This document shows, piece after piece, positions 1-10,800 of a stretch of 64,000 nucleotides of DNA (positions are counted from its first letter, which is position 1; each line of letters begins with the position of its first letter). The DNA is from Zygnema cylindricum. Taxonomy: Eukaryota > Streptophyta > Zygnematophyceae > Zygnematales > Zygnemataceae. The notes beneath the pieces are model-generated. The model was not told the origin of the DNA and ran no database searches. It saw nothing but the letters and a program-made list of their open reading frames with translations. Position numbers and translations under genes: made by a program. The DNA lies in assembly GCA_037447655.1 (NCBI GenBank), contig JBBHKE010001961.1, positions 60,759 through 124,758 of the forward strand, given 5' to 3'.

Positions 1-863
1 CATGGCTGTCTCATACAGGAAAGGAGACAGAGCAGAAGCTTTAAATTCATGCAAAAATTAGGCAGTCCGGTGACCTATGAACCGGTGACCTCCGGATATT
101 GGCCGTACGGCGCAACCGTTAACCTTATCCACTAGGTCCTAACGAAACGATATACATACTGGGTTCGGTGTTTATTTATAATGTGACACGTCGGCATACT
201 TCACTTAAACATATTACGGGACGAAACGAATATGAAACGTGCGAGACCGCACGAAATAAAGTACCGCACGAAACGACATCAAATTTCGACGGACGAAATT
301 GAAAGTCGTTCGCGATCGACGACTCGCGGAGGAGCTAAAATTACGCAATGGTTTTTTGGCGGTTTGCTGAGTATATGTCGGCGGGTGACACGTGGCGAAG
401 GATGATTGGACAACGGGTATCACGGAGGGAGCAACTTTGGTTCAGGAACTGACACGCGTCAGCGGAGCGGCCATGCCGTACTATGGCCGTACAAGAAGTA
501 CAGCGGGGTACCAGTACCATCTTGTACCTTACAGTCATTTGATTGGATACGTACACTAGTAGAAGGCTTAGAGAGGTATTTTAGGACTTAGAATATTTCT
601 TGGATTCAACCTCTCTCCCAGAGTGCTTCTGTATTTTTAGGCCATCTTTGGCCGGCCATAACTTAATGCTCAGGTGAGCAATTTCAGTGATTCTTTTTGC
701 AGCGGACTCACGAGAGTCCAAGCTACACACAGGTGTAGTCGGTCAAAGCTTTTGCGTCCCAAGGTGGGACTTATTTACTATCAAAGTCAAAAGTGCATTT
801 ATTATCCTAGAGGCTTCACATAAGCTGGACATTCTGTGTACCAATGGAGGTCACAGAATTACA
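1..863 (+). mobile_element. Copia-type LTR, 5' part cut by window edge
   Basis: This is the plus-strand member of the large (about 1.05 kb) LTR family seen again at 2388-3454, 23047-24087, 26744-27784, 41165-42105, 44274-45344, 53642-54661, 56149-57232 and 57859-58750. Shared blocks in order are the catggct segment at the left edge, the antisense tRNA-like module, clustered GTAC palindromes, the ctctctcccagag block near 610, the taatgctcaggtgagcaa block near 664, and the end block with ttatcctagaggcttc and ggaggtcacag. It ends attaca at 863. Comparison with the other copies says roughly the first 150 bp lie outside the window. No coding sequence follows; purine-rich DNA begins at once, so this is a solo or truncated LTR. 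Confidence 0.8.
72..138 (-). other. Antisense tRNA-like A-box/B-box module in LTR
   Basis: On the minus strand GACCTAGTGGATAAGG (123-138) resembles the D-arm/A box of plant tRNA-Arg, and GGTTCATAGGTC (72-83) resembles a B box. Spacing is tRNA-like, but no full cloverleaf forms. The same module lies at the same relative place, antisense to the LTR, in the other large LTRs. It is probably a fossil tRNA or SINE piece captured by the LTR ancestor. Confidence 0.5.
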
Positions 864-2387
864 GAGGCAGGGTGAGGGGGTTAGGGAAAGGGAGGAGGGT
901 GGGGATGGGGAGGAGGAGGCGGAGGGGGATGGGGAGGGGGAGGGGGAGGGGGAGGGGGAGGGAGAGCAGGAGGGGAACAAAGAGTGGGAGAGGGGAGGAG
1001 GATAGAGAGTGGTAGTGGGAGGGGGAGGGGGAGGAGGAAGGGGAGGGGGATAGGGAGGGTGAAGGGAAGAGGGAGGGGGAGAGGGAGAGGTAGAGGGAGA
1101 ATAAAAGTTAGAGGGAGAGGGAGAGTAAATGGGAGAGTGAGAGGGAGAGGGAACGAGAGAGAAAGAGGGAGAGGGAGAGGGAGAGGGAAAGAGAGGGAAA
1201 GGGGGAAGGGGGGAGAGGGAAGGGGGAAGAGGGAGCGGGAGGGGGAGGGGGAAGGGGAGGGGGGGTGGGGAGGGAGAGGGTGAGAGTGAGGGGGAGAGGG
1301 AAAGGAAGGGGAGGAGGGTGAGGTGAAGGGGAAGAGAGAGAGGGAGAGGGAGACGGAGAGGGAGAAGGAGGGGGAGTGGGAGGGGAAGGAGGGGAGGTGG
1401 AGGAAAAGAGAGAGAGAGGGAAAGGGAGAGGGAGAGGGAGAGGGAGAGGGAGAGGGATAGGGATAGGGGGAGGGAGAGGGGGAAAGGAAGGGAGAGGGAG
1501 AGGGAGAGGGAGAGGGAGAGGGAGGGGAATGGAGAGGGAGACGGAGAGGGAGGGGAATGGAAAGGGAGAGGGAGAGTGAAATCGAGAGGGAGAGGGAGAA
1601 AAAGAGGGAGGGGGAGGGGGAGTGGGAGAGGGAAAGGCACAATGAGAGGGAAAGGGAGGGAGAGGGGGGGAGGCAGGATGAGGGGGTTAGGGAAAGTGAG
1701 GGGGAGGGGGATGAGGAGGAGGAGGGTGAGGGGAATGGGGAGGGGGAGGGGGAGGGGGAGGGGGAGGGTGAGGGGGAGGGAGAGGGGGATGGGGAGGGGG
1801 AGGGGGAGGGGGAGGGGGAGGGGGAGGGGGAGGGGCAGGGGGAGGCGGAGGGTGAGGGGGAGGGGGAGGTGGAGGGGGAGGGGGAGGGGGATGGGGAGGG
1901 GGAGTGGGAGGGGGAGCGGGAGCGGGAGGGGGAGGGGGAGGGGGACAAAGAGTGGGATAGGGGAGGAGGATGGAGAGTGGTAGTGTGAGGGGGAGGGGGA
2001 GGGGGAGGAGGAAGGGGAGGGGGATGGGAAGAGGGAAGGGAAAAGGAAGGGGTAGAGGAAGAGGGAGAGGGAGAGGAAGTTGGAGGGGGACATGGAGACG
2101 GAGGAGGAGGGGGAGGAGTAGGGGGAAGGGGGTGGGGGAGGGGGAGGGGGGGGAGAGGAAAAGAGAGGGGGATGGGGAAAGGGAGGGGGAGAGGGAGGGG
2201 AAGAGGGAGAGGGAGGGGCAGGGGGAGGAGGAAGGGGAGGGGGATGGGGAGGGGGAGGGGGAGAGGGGGGGAGAGAGGGAGAAGGAGTGGGAGAGTTAGA
2301 GGAAGAAGGAGGGGAAGAGTTATGTTGAGGGGGACAAGGAGACATAGGGGGAGGGGGAGTAATAGGGGGTGGGGAGTGGGGGAGGGG
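864..2387. repeat. 1.5 kb polypurine (GGGAGA/GGGGAG) tract
   Basis: The plus strand is almost entirely G and A for about 1,500 bases, built from irregular GGGAGA, GGGGGA and GAGGGA units with only scattered C and T. It lies exactly between the 3' ends of two LTRs that face each other (LTR ending at 863 and minus-strand LTR ending at 2388). Long frames across it encode only Ser/Pro/Leu or Arg/Gly/Glu repeats and are not genes. Such tracts can form triplex (H-DNA) and are replication obstacles; that is general knowledge, not shown here. Confidence 0.95.
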
Positions 2388-3454
2388 TGCAACTCTGAGA
2401 CCTCTTTTGGCCTTGAGACCTCCTTTGGCCCTCAGAGTACGCAGATCACACGAAGCTTTTGAGATAACGCTGACCCTTTTATGTTTAAGCAAAAATAACG
2501 GCCACCCTGGCATACAAAAACTCTAACCATCTCCATCCCTCTAAAAGTAAGACTCCCTTGAGTGGATAACAAAAAGAATCTTTGAATTTGCTCCCTTGAG
2601 CAGTAAGTTATGGAGGGTCAAAGTTGACCTTTTGTACAAAAGCTCTCTTAGAGAGAGGGACCCATCTACTTAGTTTCTCTAAGTCCTATCTCTCTCTAAA
2701 AATCTATTTACTTAAGTACGGCACCAATCAAAACAATTTATTGTACAGAAAGATACACGTGTCGGTGTACAATCTGTACGAACATCGTACGACATGGCCA
2801 AAATGTCCACACGTGTTAAATCTGGATTCGTTCCTCTAATCCTCGAAGATGACGCTATCCAATGAAGATGTGCCACGTGTCATTCGATGTGGCGATAACC
2901 GCAAATCGCCAAAACTGTAGTCTGCAATCTTGGAGTCCTTCGTGGCCCTCCAGTTGATATCGGGTGACAATTGTAGCCGTAATAAATACTTGCGCAGTAT
3001 CGTTTCGCAGTCGAAACAAACTGTGAAGTATTTGTTTCGTAGCTGTACCGTTATCCGTACTTTACTTAAAACAATATATATGTTTTTGTCTACCATTCCG
3101 TTAGATGAATTAGTCTAAGTGTAAGTATTTATATATTTATTGAACCCTATATCTCATAGTACTGGTCCTACCCTAATAGGATAAAGCTATTGGCTACCGG
3201 CTATTTTCACGGACGGTAGGTTCCAGGATCAAATCCTTCGTCCTTCAATCATCCTTTTAGTAAACCTACTAAAACAACTGCTTGTCTCTCGCTGGACAAC
3301 ATAGGTAGCCATGGCTATAGCTCCATCTTCTACCTTCAGTGACTACGACAAGTGTGAGAGTTGAAGAGAGGAGTTACAGGCAGACTACCTTTGCTTCTTT
3401 TTTTGCATTTCATTTTAGACCTAGAAATTACTAAACTAACCATTAATTTCTACA
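2388..3454 (-). mobile_element. 3' LTR of Copia E2
   Basis: Minus-strand LTR starting TGTAGAAATTAATGG (at 3454) and ending ...GAGTTGCA (at 2388), 1067 bp. It directly follows the RNase H end and a purine-rich polypurine tract (minus-strand AAAATAAGGGGAG, about 3455-3467) of the E2 polyprotein. The internal end block contains a small tandem duplication of gagacctc..ttggcc at 2396-2433. The antisense tRNA-like module is at 3167-3236. Confidence 0.85.
3167..3236 (+). other. tRNA-like A/B-box module antisense to E2 LTR
   Basis: CCTAATAGGATAAAGC (A-box-like, 3172-3187) and GGTTCCAGGATCAAATCC (B-box-like, 3219-3236). It corresponds in place to the modules in the other large LTRs. Confidence 0.45.
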
Positions 3455-3467
3455 CTCCCCTTATTTT

Positions 3468-5678
3468 CTAGTCTGATTTTAATTTTAGACTACACTTCTC
3501 CCTGCAAAAAATTAGCTTAGGGGAAGGGACAGGTTGGGTTATCATATCCGCTACCATCTCGCTATCTGGTCTGTATTCTAAACTGATTATTTTGTTTTCA
3601 ACCTTCTCTCTAACAAAGATAAGTCTAATGTCCATGTTTTTGGCTTTAAAATATTGTTTAGGATTGGTAGCAATAGCGATTGCTGCCTGATTATCACAAA
3701 ATGTTTTTTGCACACCACTCTTAAGGTGACCAAGCTCACCAAGCAAGGACTTGACCCACATCAAATCTTTTACAGCAGAGCAAGAGGCCATATATTCAGC
3801 CTCCATGGTGGACTGAGCAATAAACATTTGTTGCTTGCTACTCCAGCAACAAGCCCCATCACCCTCATATAATACATATCCAGAAGTACATCTCCTAATC
3901 GGAGCATCACTATAACTGCATCACTCTAAGTAATGATGTCAGTATTCCCCCCACCCAAATGCAACCATAGATCCCTAGTTTTTATCAAATATCTAAAGAC
4001 CCTCTTAGCTGCCTCCCAATCTCTCTTAGTGCGAGCATTTAGACTTTTACTCAACACTCCTATAGCTGCATCTAAATCCGGCAGGGTACAATTCATAAAA
4101 TAGATTAGGCTTCCCACTACTTGCTTGTAAGGAATAGTCTGCATGGACTTCTGTTCTTTAGGTCCTAATTCCTAGTTTAAGATTATGACTCCTTCTTCCT
4201 CACTCCCCTCACTTCCCTTCTTTAACTCCATTGGAGATTTACAACAATTTGCCTTATCCATTTTAAACTTTTCCAACATGTTCCCTATTGCCTCTTTCTG
4301 ATTCAATCTTATAATCTTTCTTACTCGGTCTCTTTCTACTTGAATTCCCAAAAAATATCTTGCCTCTCCCATATCTTTCGCTTCAAATCTTCCTTAAAGA
4401 TCGGTTTTCGGTTTATTAATTTTGTCCATTGATATTCTTAAAACAAGAAGACCAATAACATAAATTGCAATAAAACTAACACCTTGCTCATCTTCAAAAC
4501 ATAGATTGAGTGATATGAGCTGATCCGGATATATCCTAGACCTGTAAGAAACTCATCAAGCTTCTTATTCCTTTGTCGAGGCGCCTGTTTGAAACCATAA
4601 AGAGATTTAATCAGTCGGCATACCTTACTCTCCTCTCCTTCCTCCACAAACCCTTCTGGTTGTCGCATGAAGATCTCCTCTACCAATTCTCCATGCAAAA
4701 AGGCTGTCTTGATGTCTATCTGGTGCACTTCCATGTCTTCCGCTGCTGCCACGCTGAGAAGTATGCGGACGGAGGGAAATCTGACCACCGGGGCAAAGGT
4801 TTCCACGTAGTCAGTTCCCTCCTTTTGTGTAAATCCCTTTGCCACTAATCGGGCCTTGTAGCGCTCGATTGTGTTATCTGGGTTCAGTTTTAATTTGAAA
4901 ACCCACTTACAACCGATTGGTTTTCGGTTAGGTGGACAGTCCACCAGCTCCCAAGTATCGGTTGCCATAATTGAGGCCATCTCCTCATTGATGGTTGTCT
5001 TCCACCGGTTTCTTTCTGGACAAGTCATCGCCTCTCCATAAGTTTGAGGTTCATCTTGATGAGATAGTTTAGTTACCTTGTTATTAACATGTTTTTCTTT
5101 GAGCCTTTTGCTACTTCTCTTTCCCCCCACAAAATTTGTGGCCTGAGTAGATGTTTCTCGTGGGTTCTTTCGAACAATCTCGGCTTTTCCCGTGTCCCTT
5201 GATGCTAAATCAATTTCCACCACGTCTTCTGCTTTGGGTAGAGTAATCACTAGAGTTTAATCGGGAGAGTCCTTCTCGGTTTGATTTGTACCTGTAAGAA
5301 TGTCATCTTTTATGAAACCTATATAGTTAGGAAGATCAAAGTCATCGGAATTTTTTGACTCAAATCTGATATTTACTGACTTTGTATACTAGAAGGGATC
5401 CACAAACTTTCCTTCATCCATAACTACTAGATGCTTTACTAAGATTATATCTTCCCTTTTTAGATCATAAACTCTTTATCCTTTAACATCCTCATCATAT
5501 CCTAATAATTACCCCGATTTTCCTTTAGGATCTAGCTTCCAATTAGACCCATCTGTATCTAGTCTGAATACTTGACTGGCAAAAACCTTTAAGTGAGATT
5601 GTCTGGTTTCCGGCCGGTCCATCTCTCATAAGGTGTTTGGCCTTTTACTGCAGAAGTAAAAACTCTATTTTTGAGGTA
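3468..5678 (-). pseudogene. Copia E2 pol, 3' half: IN C-terminus, RT, RNase H
   Basis: Reading from 5678 down: the integrase C-terminal stretch (GYDEDVKGYRVYD-like, near 5500-5460, with a stop), a linker, then the reverse transcriptase (RVT_2 type) at about 5035-4172 with motifs KWVFKLKLNPDNTIER, RLVAKGFTQ and SLYGFKQAP, then RNase H at about 4144-3468 with CDNQAA and FKAKNMDIRLIF. Frameshifts fall between about 4438 and 4372 and between about 3926 and 3827, and stops occur in the linker. The catalytic YVDD box reads YVIG (near 4455), so RT is dead even apart from frame damage. The frame stops at 5678 because element C is inserted there; the rest of integrase resumes at 14260. Confidence 0.9.
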
Positions 5679-5683
5679 ATAAG

Positions 5684-7010
5684 TGTTGGTTTTTGAAAAG
5701 TCACGACGTTTTCGTGCGTGCGCGTGCGTATTTAATTACCGAAATTAATGTGGTGGTTCAAATGGTTAGCGCATTGGGGGAGTAGATGTACGAGGAAAAT
5801 TAAAGGGACGTGAAAAAGTAATTAAGTGGGACGCGAAATCGCGTCCATCACATTATATTTATTTTGGACGGTCAAGATTCGTTTGACGAAATTCTTAAGG
5901 TTTGTAGCGACGCCGTCAGTTTGGTCATTTTGGTGAGGGACGCGAAATCACGTCCATCACATGATATTTATTTTGGACGGTCCAGATTCGTTTGATGAAA
6001 TTTGTAAGGTTTGTAAATATTTGCAACAATGTTTTGTCCTATGTGTATTAGGTATTAGTGTATATCTATTCATTCTGACATATCATGAAGTATTCGGGCT
6101 ACGTACGGCTGGTATGCCTCCGTACATTTAGTAGTGAGCTCTACACCGAGCATCGTAATTAGAGTAAAAAATGAGAAAAAAATAATTAGAGTAATTTACT
6201 CTAATTTATGTGATTGAACTATTTCAAAAAGGAATTTACTCTAATTTATGCGGTGTACTCTAATTTGGCAAGCTAATATCCTCTACTGTAAATAAGGTAA
6301 TCGTACAGAATGTGACAAAACGTACAGTTTATCGTCACTTTGACGTTTGCACTACGCGGTTTGTTAAAACGCAGTTTCATGATAATGGTCTGCATTAAAT
6401 CATTATTTGTACTTTTTTACTTATAAAAGTACAATTTCGCACGATCGGACGTTGTCTGTACTCCACACTATTTAAAACGAACATATATTAGAATTAAAAA
6501 CGCTAATTAAACCTTATCTTAAAAAGGATAATGAAAAAATTAGAATCATTTACTCTATTTGATGTGAGAGAGTCGAAATTTCGAGCTACCGAATTAGAGT
6601 GATTTACTCTAATTACGATTGGCGGTGTAGTGTATATATGTAGGACTTCGTCATTTTGGACTTAAGGAACTTTTTGGACAGAAACTGTTTCTGCTCCTTT
6701 GTGGGAATTTCATCTCCCCCTTCGGCTCCCGCCTTCTCACTCTCCCTCCCCCTCTCTTTTCCTCTCCTCCTCGCTCTTCTCTTGTCTTTGTGATTTTTTT
6801 ATATTCTGATTGTAAGAGATTTGTGGACTTAATTAGTATGGTTATTTTGAGTTGTCTACACTATGTTGTTTGTCTTATATGCTCACTACATAGTGAATCG
6901 TTATTAGTGTTAACATGCTTGTGAGTGGTTATATTAGTTTTTGGAACAGTTTGTTTATAATTTTTGACTTTTTAAAATCCAGAGTTGATCGTCTGTTTTG
7001 GTGTAGACGG
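5684..7010 (+). mobile_element. 5' LTR of element C with MITE inside
   Basis: The first part (5684-6713 without the MITE) matches the 3' LTR closely up to tttcatct (6713 and 13870). Beyond that the two LTRs are only faintly similar (for example near 6930-6970 against 14010-14050), so the right limit near 7010 is an estimate from the 842-bp length of the 3' LTR. An internal duplication of about 55-60 bp, gacgcgaaatc..gtccatcacat, occurs at 5831 and 5939. No convincing primer site follows. Confidence 0.6.
6144..6627. mobile_element. MITE-alpha copy, complete, TA target duplication
   Basis: 484 bp bounded by inverted CACCG..aTCGTAATTAGAGT ends and flanked by TA (6142-6143 and 6628-6629). The 3' LTR of element C has the uninterrupted site gagctcTAgtgtat (TA at 13783-13784), so the duplication is directly proven as TA. 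TA duplication fits Tc1/mariner-Stowaway-type mobilisation. No coding capacity. Confidence 0.92.
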
Positions 7011-8289
7011 GTGGGCAAAAAAAGTTGTTGGGTGTGACAATAACACTTGCCATTTGGTTGTGTGACACTTGTCACAGGTATTTTTTTCGAGGAAGCCCCT
7101 CGAAGACATTGCCGCGGATTTTAGGTCCCTTGTTTGAAAAAGAAAGAATAGGGTAAAAAATAGGGTAAATAGGATGTAAAATCTTGTGAGTATAAGTATA
7201 ATGATGATGATGATTATGTAAATAATAGTTGTTGTATATGTGAATTAGAGGAAGACTCTTGGCTTTAATAGGTTCTTAAGCCACTCGTTAAGAATTTTGT
7301 TTTTGGTTGTAAAGAGTAGACTGGGATTCATTTGATAAGTCAGACATGTCAAATACTTCGAGAATTCGTTTTGGAAGTCGTGTGGAAGTACAATCTTCGA
7401 ATTTCTATGATAGATCACACTGAGAGAAAGAAAACCAAAACATCCAAGTGATGACAAAAAACACCCACGAAAAGAAAAAAAGTGATTTGACGAGCTCGAG
7501 AATGATTCAATTATCAAACGAAGGCGATTCAGTGTATTAGACACTTGGCGTTGGCGACAAAAAGGGGAAAAAAAAAATACATAAAAACCCAACTTTCAAC
7601 AGCGTATGAAAGGATGACTTACTTGCGTTTCTTTGGAGTGTATGATTGTTAATCATACCTTAAAACTCTCCAGAAAAATTACGGAAGTACCCACAAAACT
7701 ATGGAAGTACCCATGAAACTATAGAAGTACTCACATGGAAATTGTAAAGACTATTCTCAGACTTGTAAATGGATGATATTTCGTCATTGGATGCCTGCAA
7801 GAGTGAAGGAACGGCTTTGTGCCGCTTTTGAAACTATAACTCTGTTTCGTTGAGCCAGAATCAAGCAAGTTTAGAGAACTCGCAAGAAAGTGGGATAGTC
7901 CAAACATGCGATCATTAATTTGTGAGTACGATGCGTGCACGGAATTTTTGAACTAGTGTATCTATCTTTACCCAGTTGCTCCGATGATCTTTCAGCTTTT
8001 CTTGTCTAGTTCGTGCCTTGTTGGACGTGCCACGGGGGATGTTGATCAAGAATTGTCTCTTACACGTACCACATTCTTCAAATAGAAGTATTGTTAGCAT
8101 AATGTTTGTCAAAGATATGACATGATTTTCTCCTCCCGGAAATATTTTCTCACCAAGAAGGAAAGAACGTGTTTTAGGATAAATGCACATGTTTTGAGTT
8201 GGTACCTTTTTCACTACCATTCCACTTCTCCGATTGTTTCTTTCATGATGCTTGCTCAACCTTAAGAGAGATGAGACTTGTGGCGATGT
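7011..8289. other. No gene seen (leader of element C)
   Basis: AT-rich DNA between the C LTR and Gag. Frames on both strands have no recognised domain. A short hairpin-like cgaggaagcccctcg lies near 7090. Triple repeats of a short phrase (actatggaagtacccat) occur at 7680-7735. Confidence 0.6.
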
Positions 8290-9187
8290 AATGAAGACAA
8301 CCTTGCTATACTTCCTAGTTTTAAGGGTCCCTAAATCAGCCTTGCCCATATTTGATGGCTCTAAATATTACTATTGGAGGAGTATTATAGAAGGCTACTT
8401 CAAGTTAAAGAAGCTAATGGATGTGGTGGATGGGACACGTGCTAAATCATCGGTTGGATGGGAGGAGAAGAACAATGAGTGTTTGCTCACTATCAAGCTA
8501 TCCTTGAACGAGGAACTTGGAATGACTTACCTTGATCTAGATAGTGCATCTGAATTATGGAAGTGCTTAGAACGTGCATATCAAAAGACTTCTTTGTATC
8601 ACTGGATGAGTAATGTTACCAAAATAGTTGAGTATACGTACGATGGAGGTAGTATGCTGAATTACTGTATTGGGTTACAAATATATTTTGTAGAAAATGA
8701 TATTGCAGGAGGAAATTTCACCAATGCTCAAAAGGCATTACTGTTAATCAAAGGATTACCTAAGGAATATAGGTGTGTTTTAGATAGATTAAAACAAGTT
8801 GATAAAATGGATTGGAACTTACCTTTAGCAATCAGGTGTGTTTTGGAGGAAGAGGCTAATAACGAAGCTCTAAAGAATAAAGGGAAATTTTGAAGGTGTT
8901 AAATCACAATTCCCGAGAAATAGAAAAAGTTGTAAGGTAGAGAATTGTTTTTAATGTAATGATGTAGGGCATACATTCAGGGTATGCCCGGTATATAAAA
9001 GTGCATGTGTCACAGGAACTTTCAGAAAGGGATGGGATGACAATCAAGTACGACCCCCTAAACGAAGGGTTACATTTCCCGTCGACGAATTTGTATATTT
9101 GCCGATTGTTGCTCCTCGAGATATGGAACATGAGGAAGGAAAAGAAAAATTTATTGACACTGGAAATGGAGTGGAGAAAGAGGTGAC
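8290..9187 (+). pseudogene. Copia-type Gag (UBN2 family) of element C
   Basis: The frame 8290-8893 encodes the Gag core: LPIFDGSKYYYWRSIIEGY (about 8338-8395), LASELWKCLE-like helix, then YDGGSMLNYC and LLIKGLPKEYRCVLDRL, all hallmarks of Copia Gag (gag-polypeptide/UBN2). A one-base shift after the TGA at 8891 leads into a second frame 8892-9187 with a zinc knuckle, C-X2-C-X4-H-X4-C near 8946-8990, in which one spacer codon is TAA. After it comes a Pro/Arg and acidic tail. The true start is not clear: the nearest upstream starts are non-ATG. Gag would package the element RNA. Two lesions make it a pseudogene. Confidence 0.8.
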
Positions 9188-9192
9188 TGAAA

Positions 9193-9606
9193 ATGAGTCA
9201 GCTTTTGGTGAGTGATAAAGATTCGCAAGTGGAAAATTTTATTAAAGTAAGAATAGTAGGAGGAAGTGAAGGTGACTTGGAAGTGGAAACATGTAAAACT
9301 GAAAATAATTTGCATGAAGAGTGTGATTCATTTAGAGAAGGAGAAAAGAAAAGAGTTCAGAAAATTGGAGTAAGTAAGGAAGTCTATAATATAAGAAAAA
9401 GAAATCAAAATGCTAAAATTGAGAAAATACCAAAATTCATTAAGAAAACAAAGAAAAGAAGTAGAATTGAAAGGACCACCAGTAGAAGAAAACATGTGGC
9501 AAAAGTGGTCAAAAGAAAAAGGCGTGACAATTTTTTTTTTTTGAGGAAACTACCTATAATATTCGGTTTTATTTGTGGAATCTCGAATTTAGCATTTTTG
9601 TTTTGA
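9193..9606 (+). CDS. Unrecognised Lys/Arg-rich reading frame in element C
   Basis: A 137-codon frame directly downstream of the Gag zinc-knuckle frame, starting ATG at 9193. The first half is acidic and Ser-rich; from about residue 68 it is very basic (runs such as KKTKKRSR and RRKHVAKVVKRKRR), ending in a hydrophobic segment (PIIFGFICGISNLAFLF) just after a T-run that could be a slippage or polymerase artefact. I recognise no family. It may be the nucleic-acid-binding tail of the Gag polyprotein or chance coding in AT-rich DNA. Confidence 0.3.
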   Translation: MSQLLVSDKDSQVENFIKVRIVGGSEGDLEVETCKTENNLHEECDSFREGEKKRVQKIGVSKEVYNIRKRNQNAKIEKIPKFIKKTKKRSRIERTTSRRKHVAKVVKRKRRDNFFFLRKLPIIFGFICGISNLAFLF

Positions 9607-9772
9607 AATTGGTTGAAAAGAGAAAATTTTTAAAGGATTAAAGGGTTTGAGAAATTTAGAAAAATTGAAAAGTTTTTCATTTTTGGAAATTGTTGTGGTA
9701 GTTAGAGGAATATGTGGGATTTTTGTTGGAGTTTGGCCTGAAGCAATTGCACCTGAGGCCGCCCCGCCATAG

Positions 9773-9988
9773 CTAGAAGCGCCACTAGCTGCAACGGAAG
9801 AGGGAGAGGACCAACTGCGCAAACGGATCACTCGGAGACGCTTGGCGGTGGCGGATCACCATATCGCGCTTTTGGAGACTCGATGCGAGCAGCTCCAAAA
9901 CCAATTGGACACCCTGCGGGAGGAGTTCGAGGAGTACTGTAAAGAGACATACGAAATACTCCGCCAACTCCAATTTCCTTCGAGGTAA
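9773..9988 (+). CDS. Short coiled-coil reading frame, unknown origin
   Basis: An open frame without ATG, 71 codons, preceded by an in-frame TAG at 9770 with more open frame before it. It reads RKRITRRRLAVADHHIALLE and then Gln/Glu/Leu heptads (CEQLQNQLDTLREEFEEY), a clear coiled coil, and stops at TAA 9986-9988. It is GC-richer than its neighbours. It resembles the coiled-coil start of a retroelement Gag, but I cannot name the family. Probably a fragment of another nested element whose LTR-like tail follows. Confidence 0.4.
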   Translation, partial: LEAPLAATEEGEDQLRKRITRRRLAVADHHIALLETRCEQLQNQLDTLREEFEEYCKETYEILRQLQFPSR

Positions 9989-10480
9989 TGTTCAGGGGGA
10001 CGCTGAATCCGTAGTGGGAGGCATAGTTACAGGGTTACAGAGTTGTATACCTTGCAGGTTAGAAATAGGGCTGCTATAGTCGCGGTACAGAGCAGCGCTG
10101 CTGCGATACCAGATTAGCGCAGCATAGCAACGTAGCAACTTAGTAATGTAGCATAGCAGCGGAGCGTGGCAGCATAACAACGCACCGTAACAGCATAGCA
10201 ACGCCGCGGAATTTAGTTTGGACCATATTGTTCTAGAAGATAGTTTGGATAGGTCATGGTTGACCGAGAAGGTCCACGTGTACATAAGTGTAATACCAAG
10301 TTGGCTGTCAGATAACTAGTTTAAATAGCCAAATAGACTTAGTCAAAAGACACTCTCTTTTGCAGTAGACTTTCGCAGTGAGCTTTCAACTTGTAATCTC
10401 TCTCTGATCAATAAAATTCAACTCTTACTGTGAATGCTGTGTATCTTTGTTGTTTCTACGAGGGGATTATTGGGGTTTTT
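9989..10480 (+). repeat. LTR-like block with GCAGCATAGCAACG minirepeat
   Basis: Contains an irregular 10-14 bp tandem repeat of GCAGCATAGCAACG type at 10085-10210 and, later, features of an LTR or 3' end (ctagtttaaatagcc TATA-like near 10316, gatcaataaaattc poly(A)-like near 10408). Limits are not defined by any target duplication I could see. Confidence 0.35.
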
Positions 10481-10524
10481 CCGCTGTGCATTGTGGGTGT
10501 GGTGTTATATTATTATTCCTTTTA

Positions 10525-10800
10525 CATCTAATCTAACTATCTCTCTAATCTAACTATCTCTTTAATCTAATTATCTCTCTAATTTAGTTTTCTGTCTAAT
10601 CTCATTATTAGTCTAATCTAATTATCCAATCTAATTGTCTGTCTAATCTAATTACTTGTCTAATCTAATTATATGTCTTCTAATATTATTATCTGTCTAA
10701 TATTATTATCTGCCTAATCTAATTATCTGCCTATCTATCTAATCTGTCTATAACTATTTATCTATCTATTTGTCTATCTATCTATCTATTTATGTATCTA
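10525..10800. repeat. TAATCTAATTATCTGTC minisatellite, left array
   Basis: About fifteen degenerate 16-17 bp units of the form gtctaatctaattatct, passing into GATA/TATC microsatellite. The reverse complement of the same unit forms the array at 12965-13112, so the two bracket 2.2 kb in inverted orientation. Confidence 0.85.

Noticed and set aside
816-2513. Long minus-strand frames of Pro/Ser/Leu repeats (up to 565 codons)
   Set aside because: They are translations of the CT strand of the polypurine tract. Several overlapping frames are open at once and there is no non-repetitive domain.
7915-8349. 144-codon minus-strand frame overlapping element C Gag
   Set aside because: The opposite strand encodes a clear Gag core in the overlap, and the upstream part has no recognised motif.
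10085-10210. CRISPR-like array
   Set aside because: Irregular 10-14 bp near-identical units with no unique spacers, in a eukaryotic genome; a simple minisatellite.
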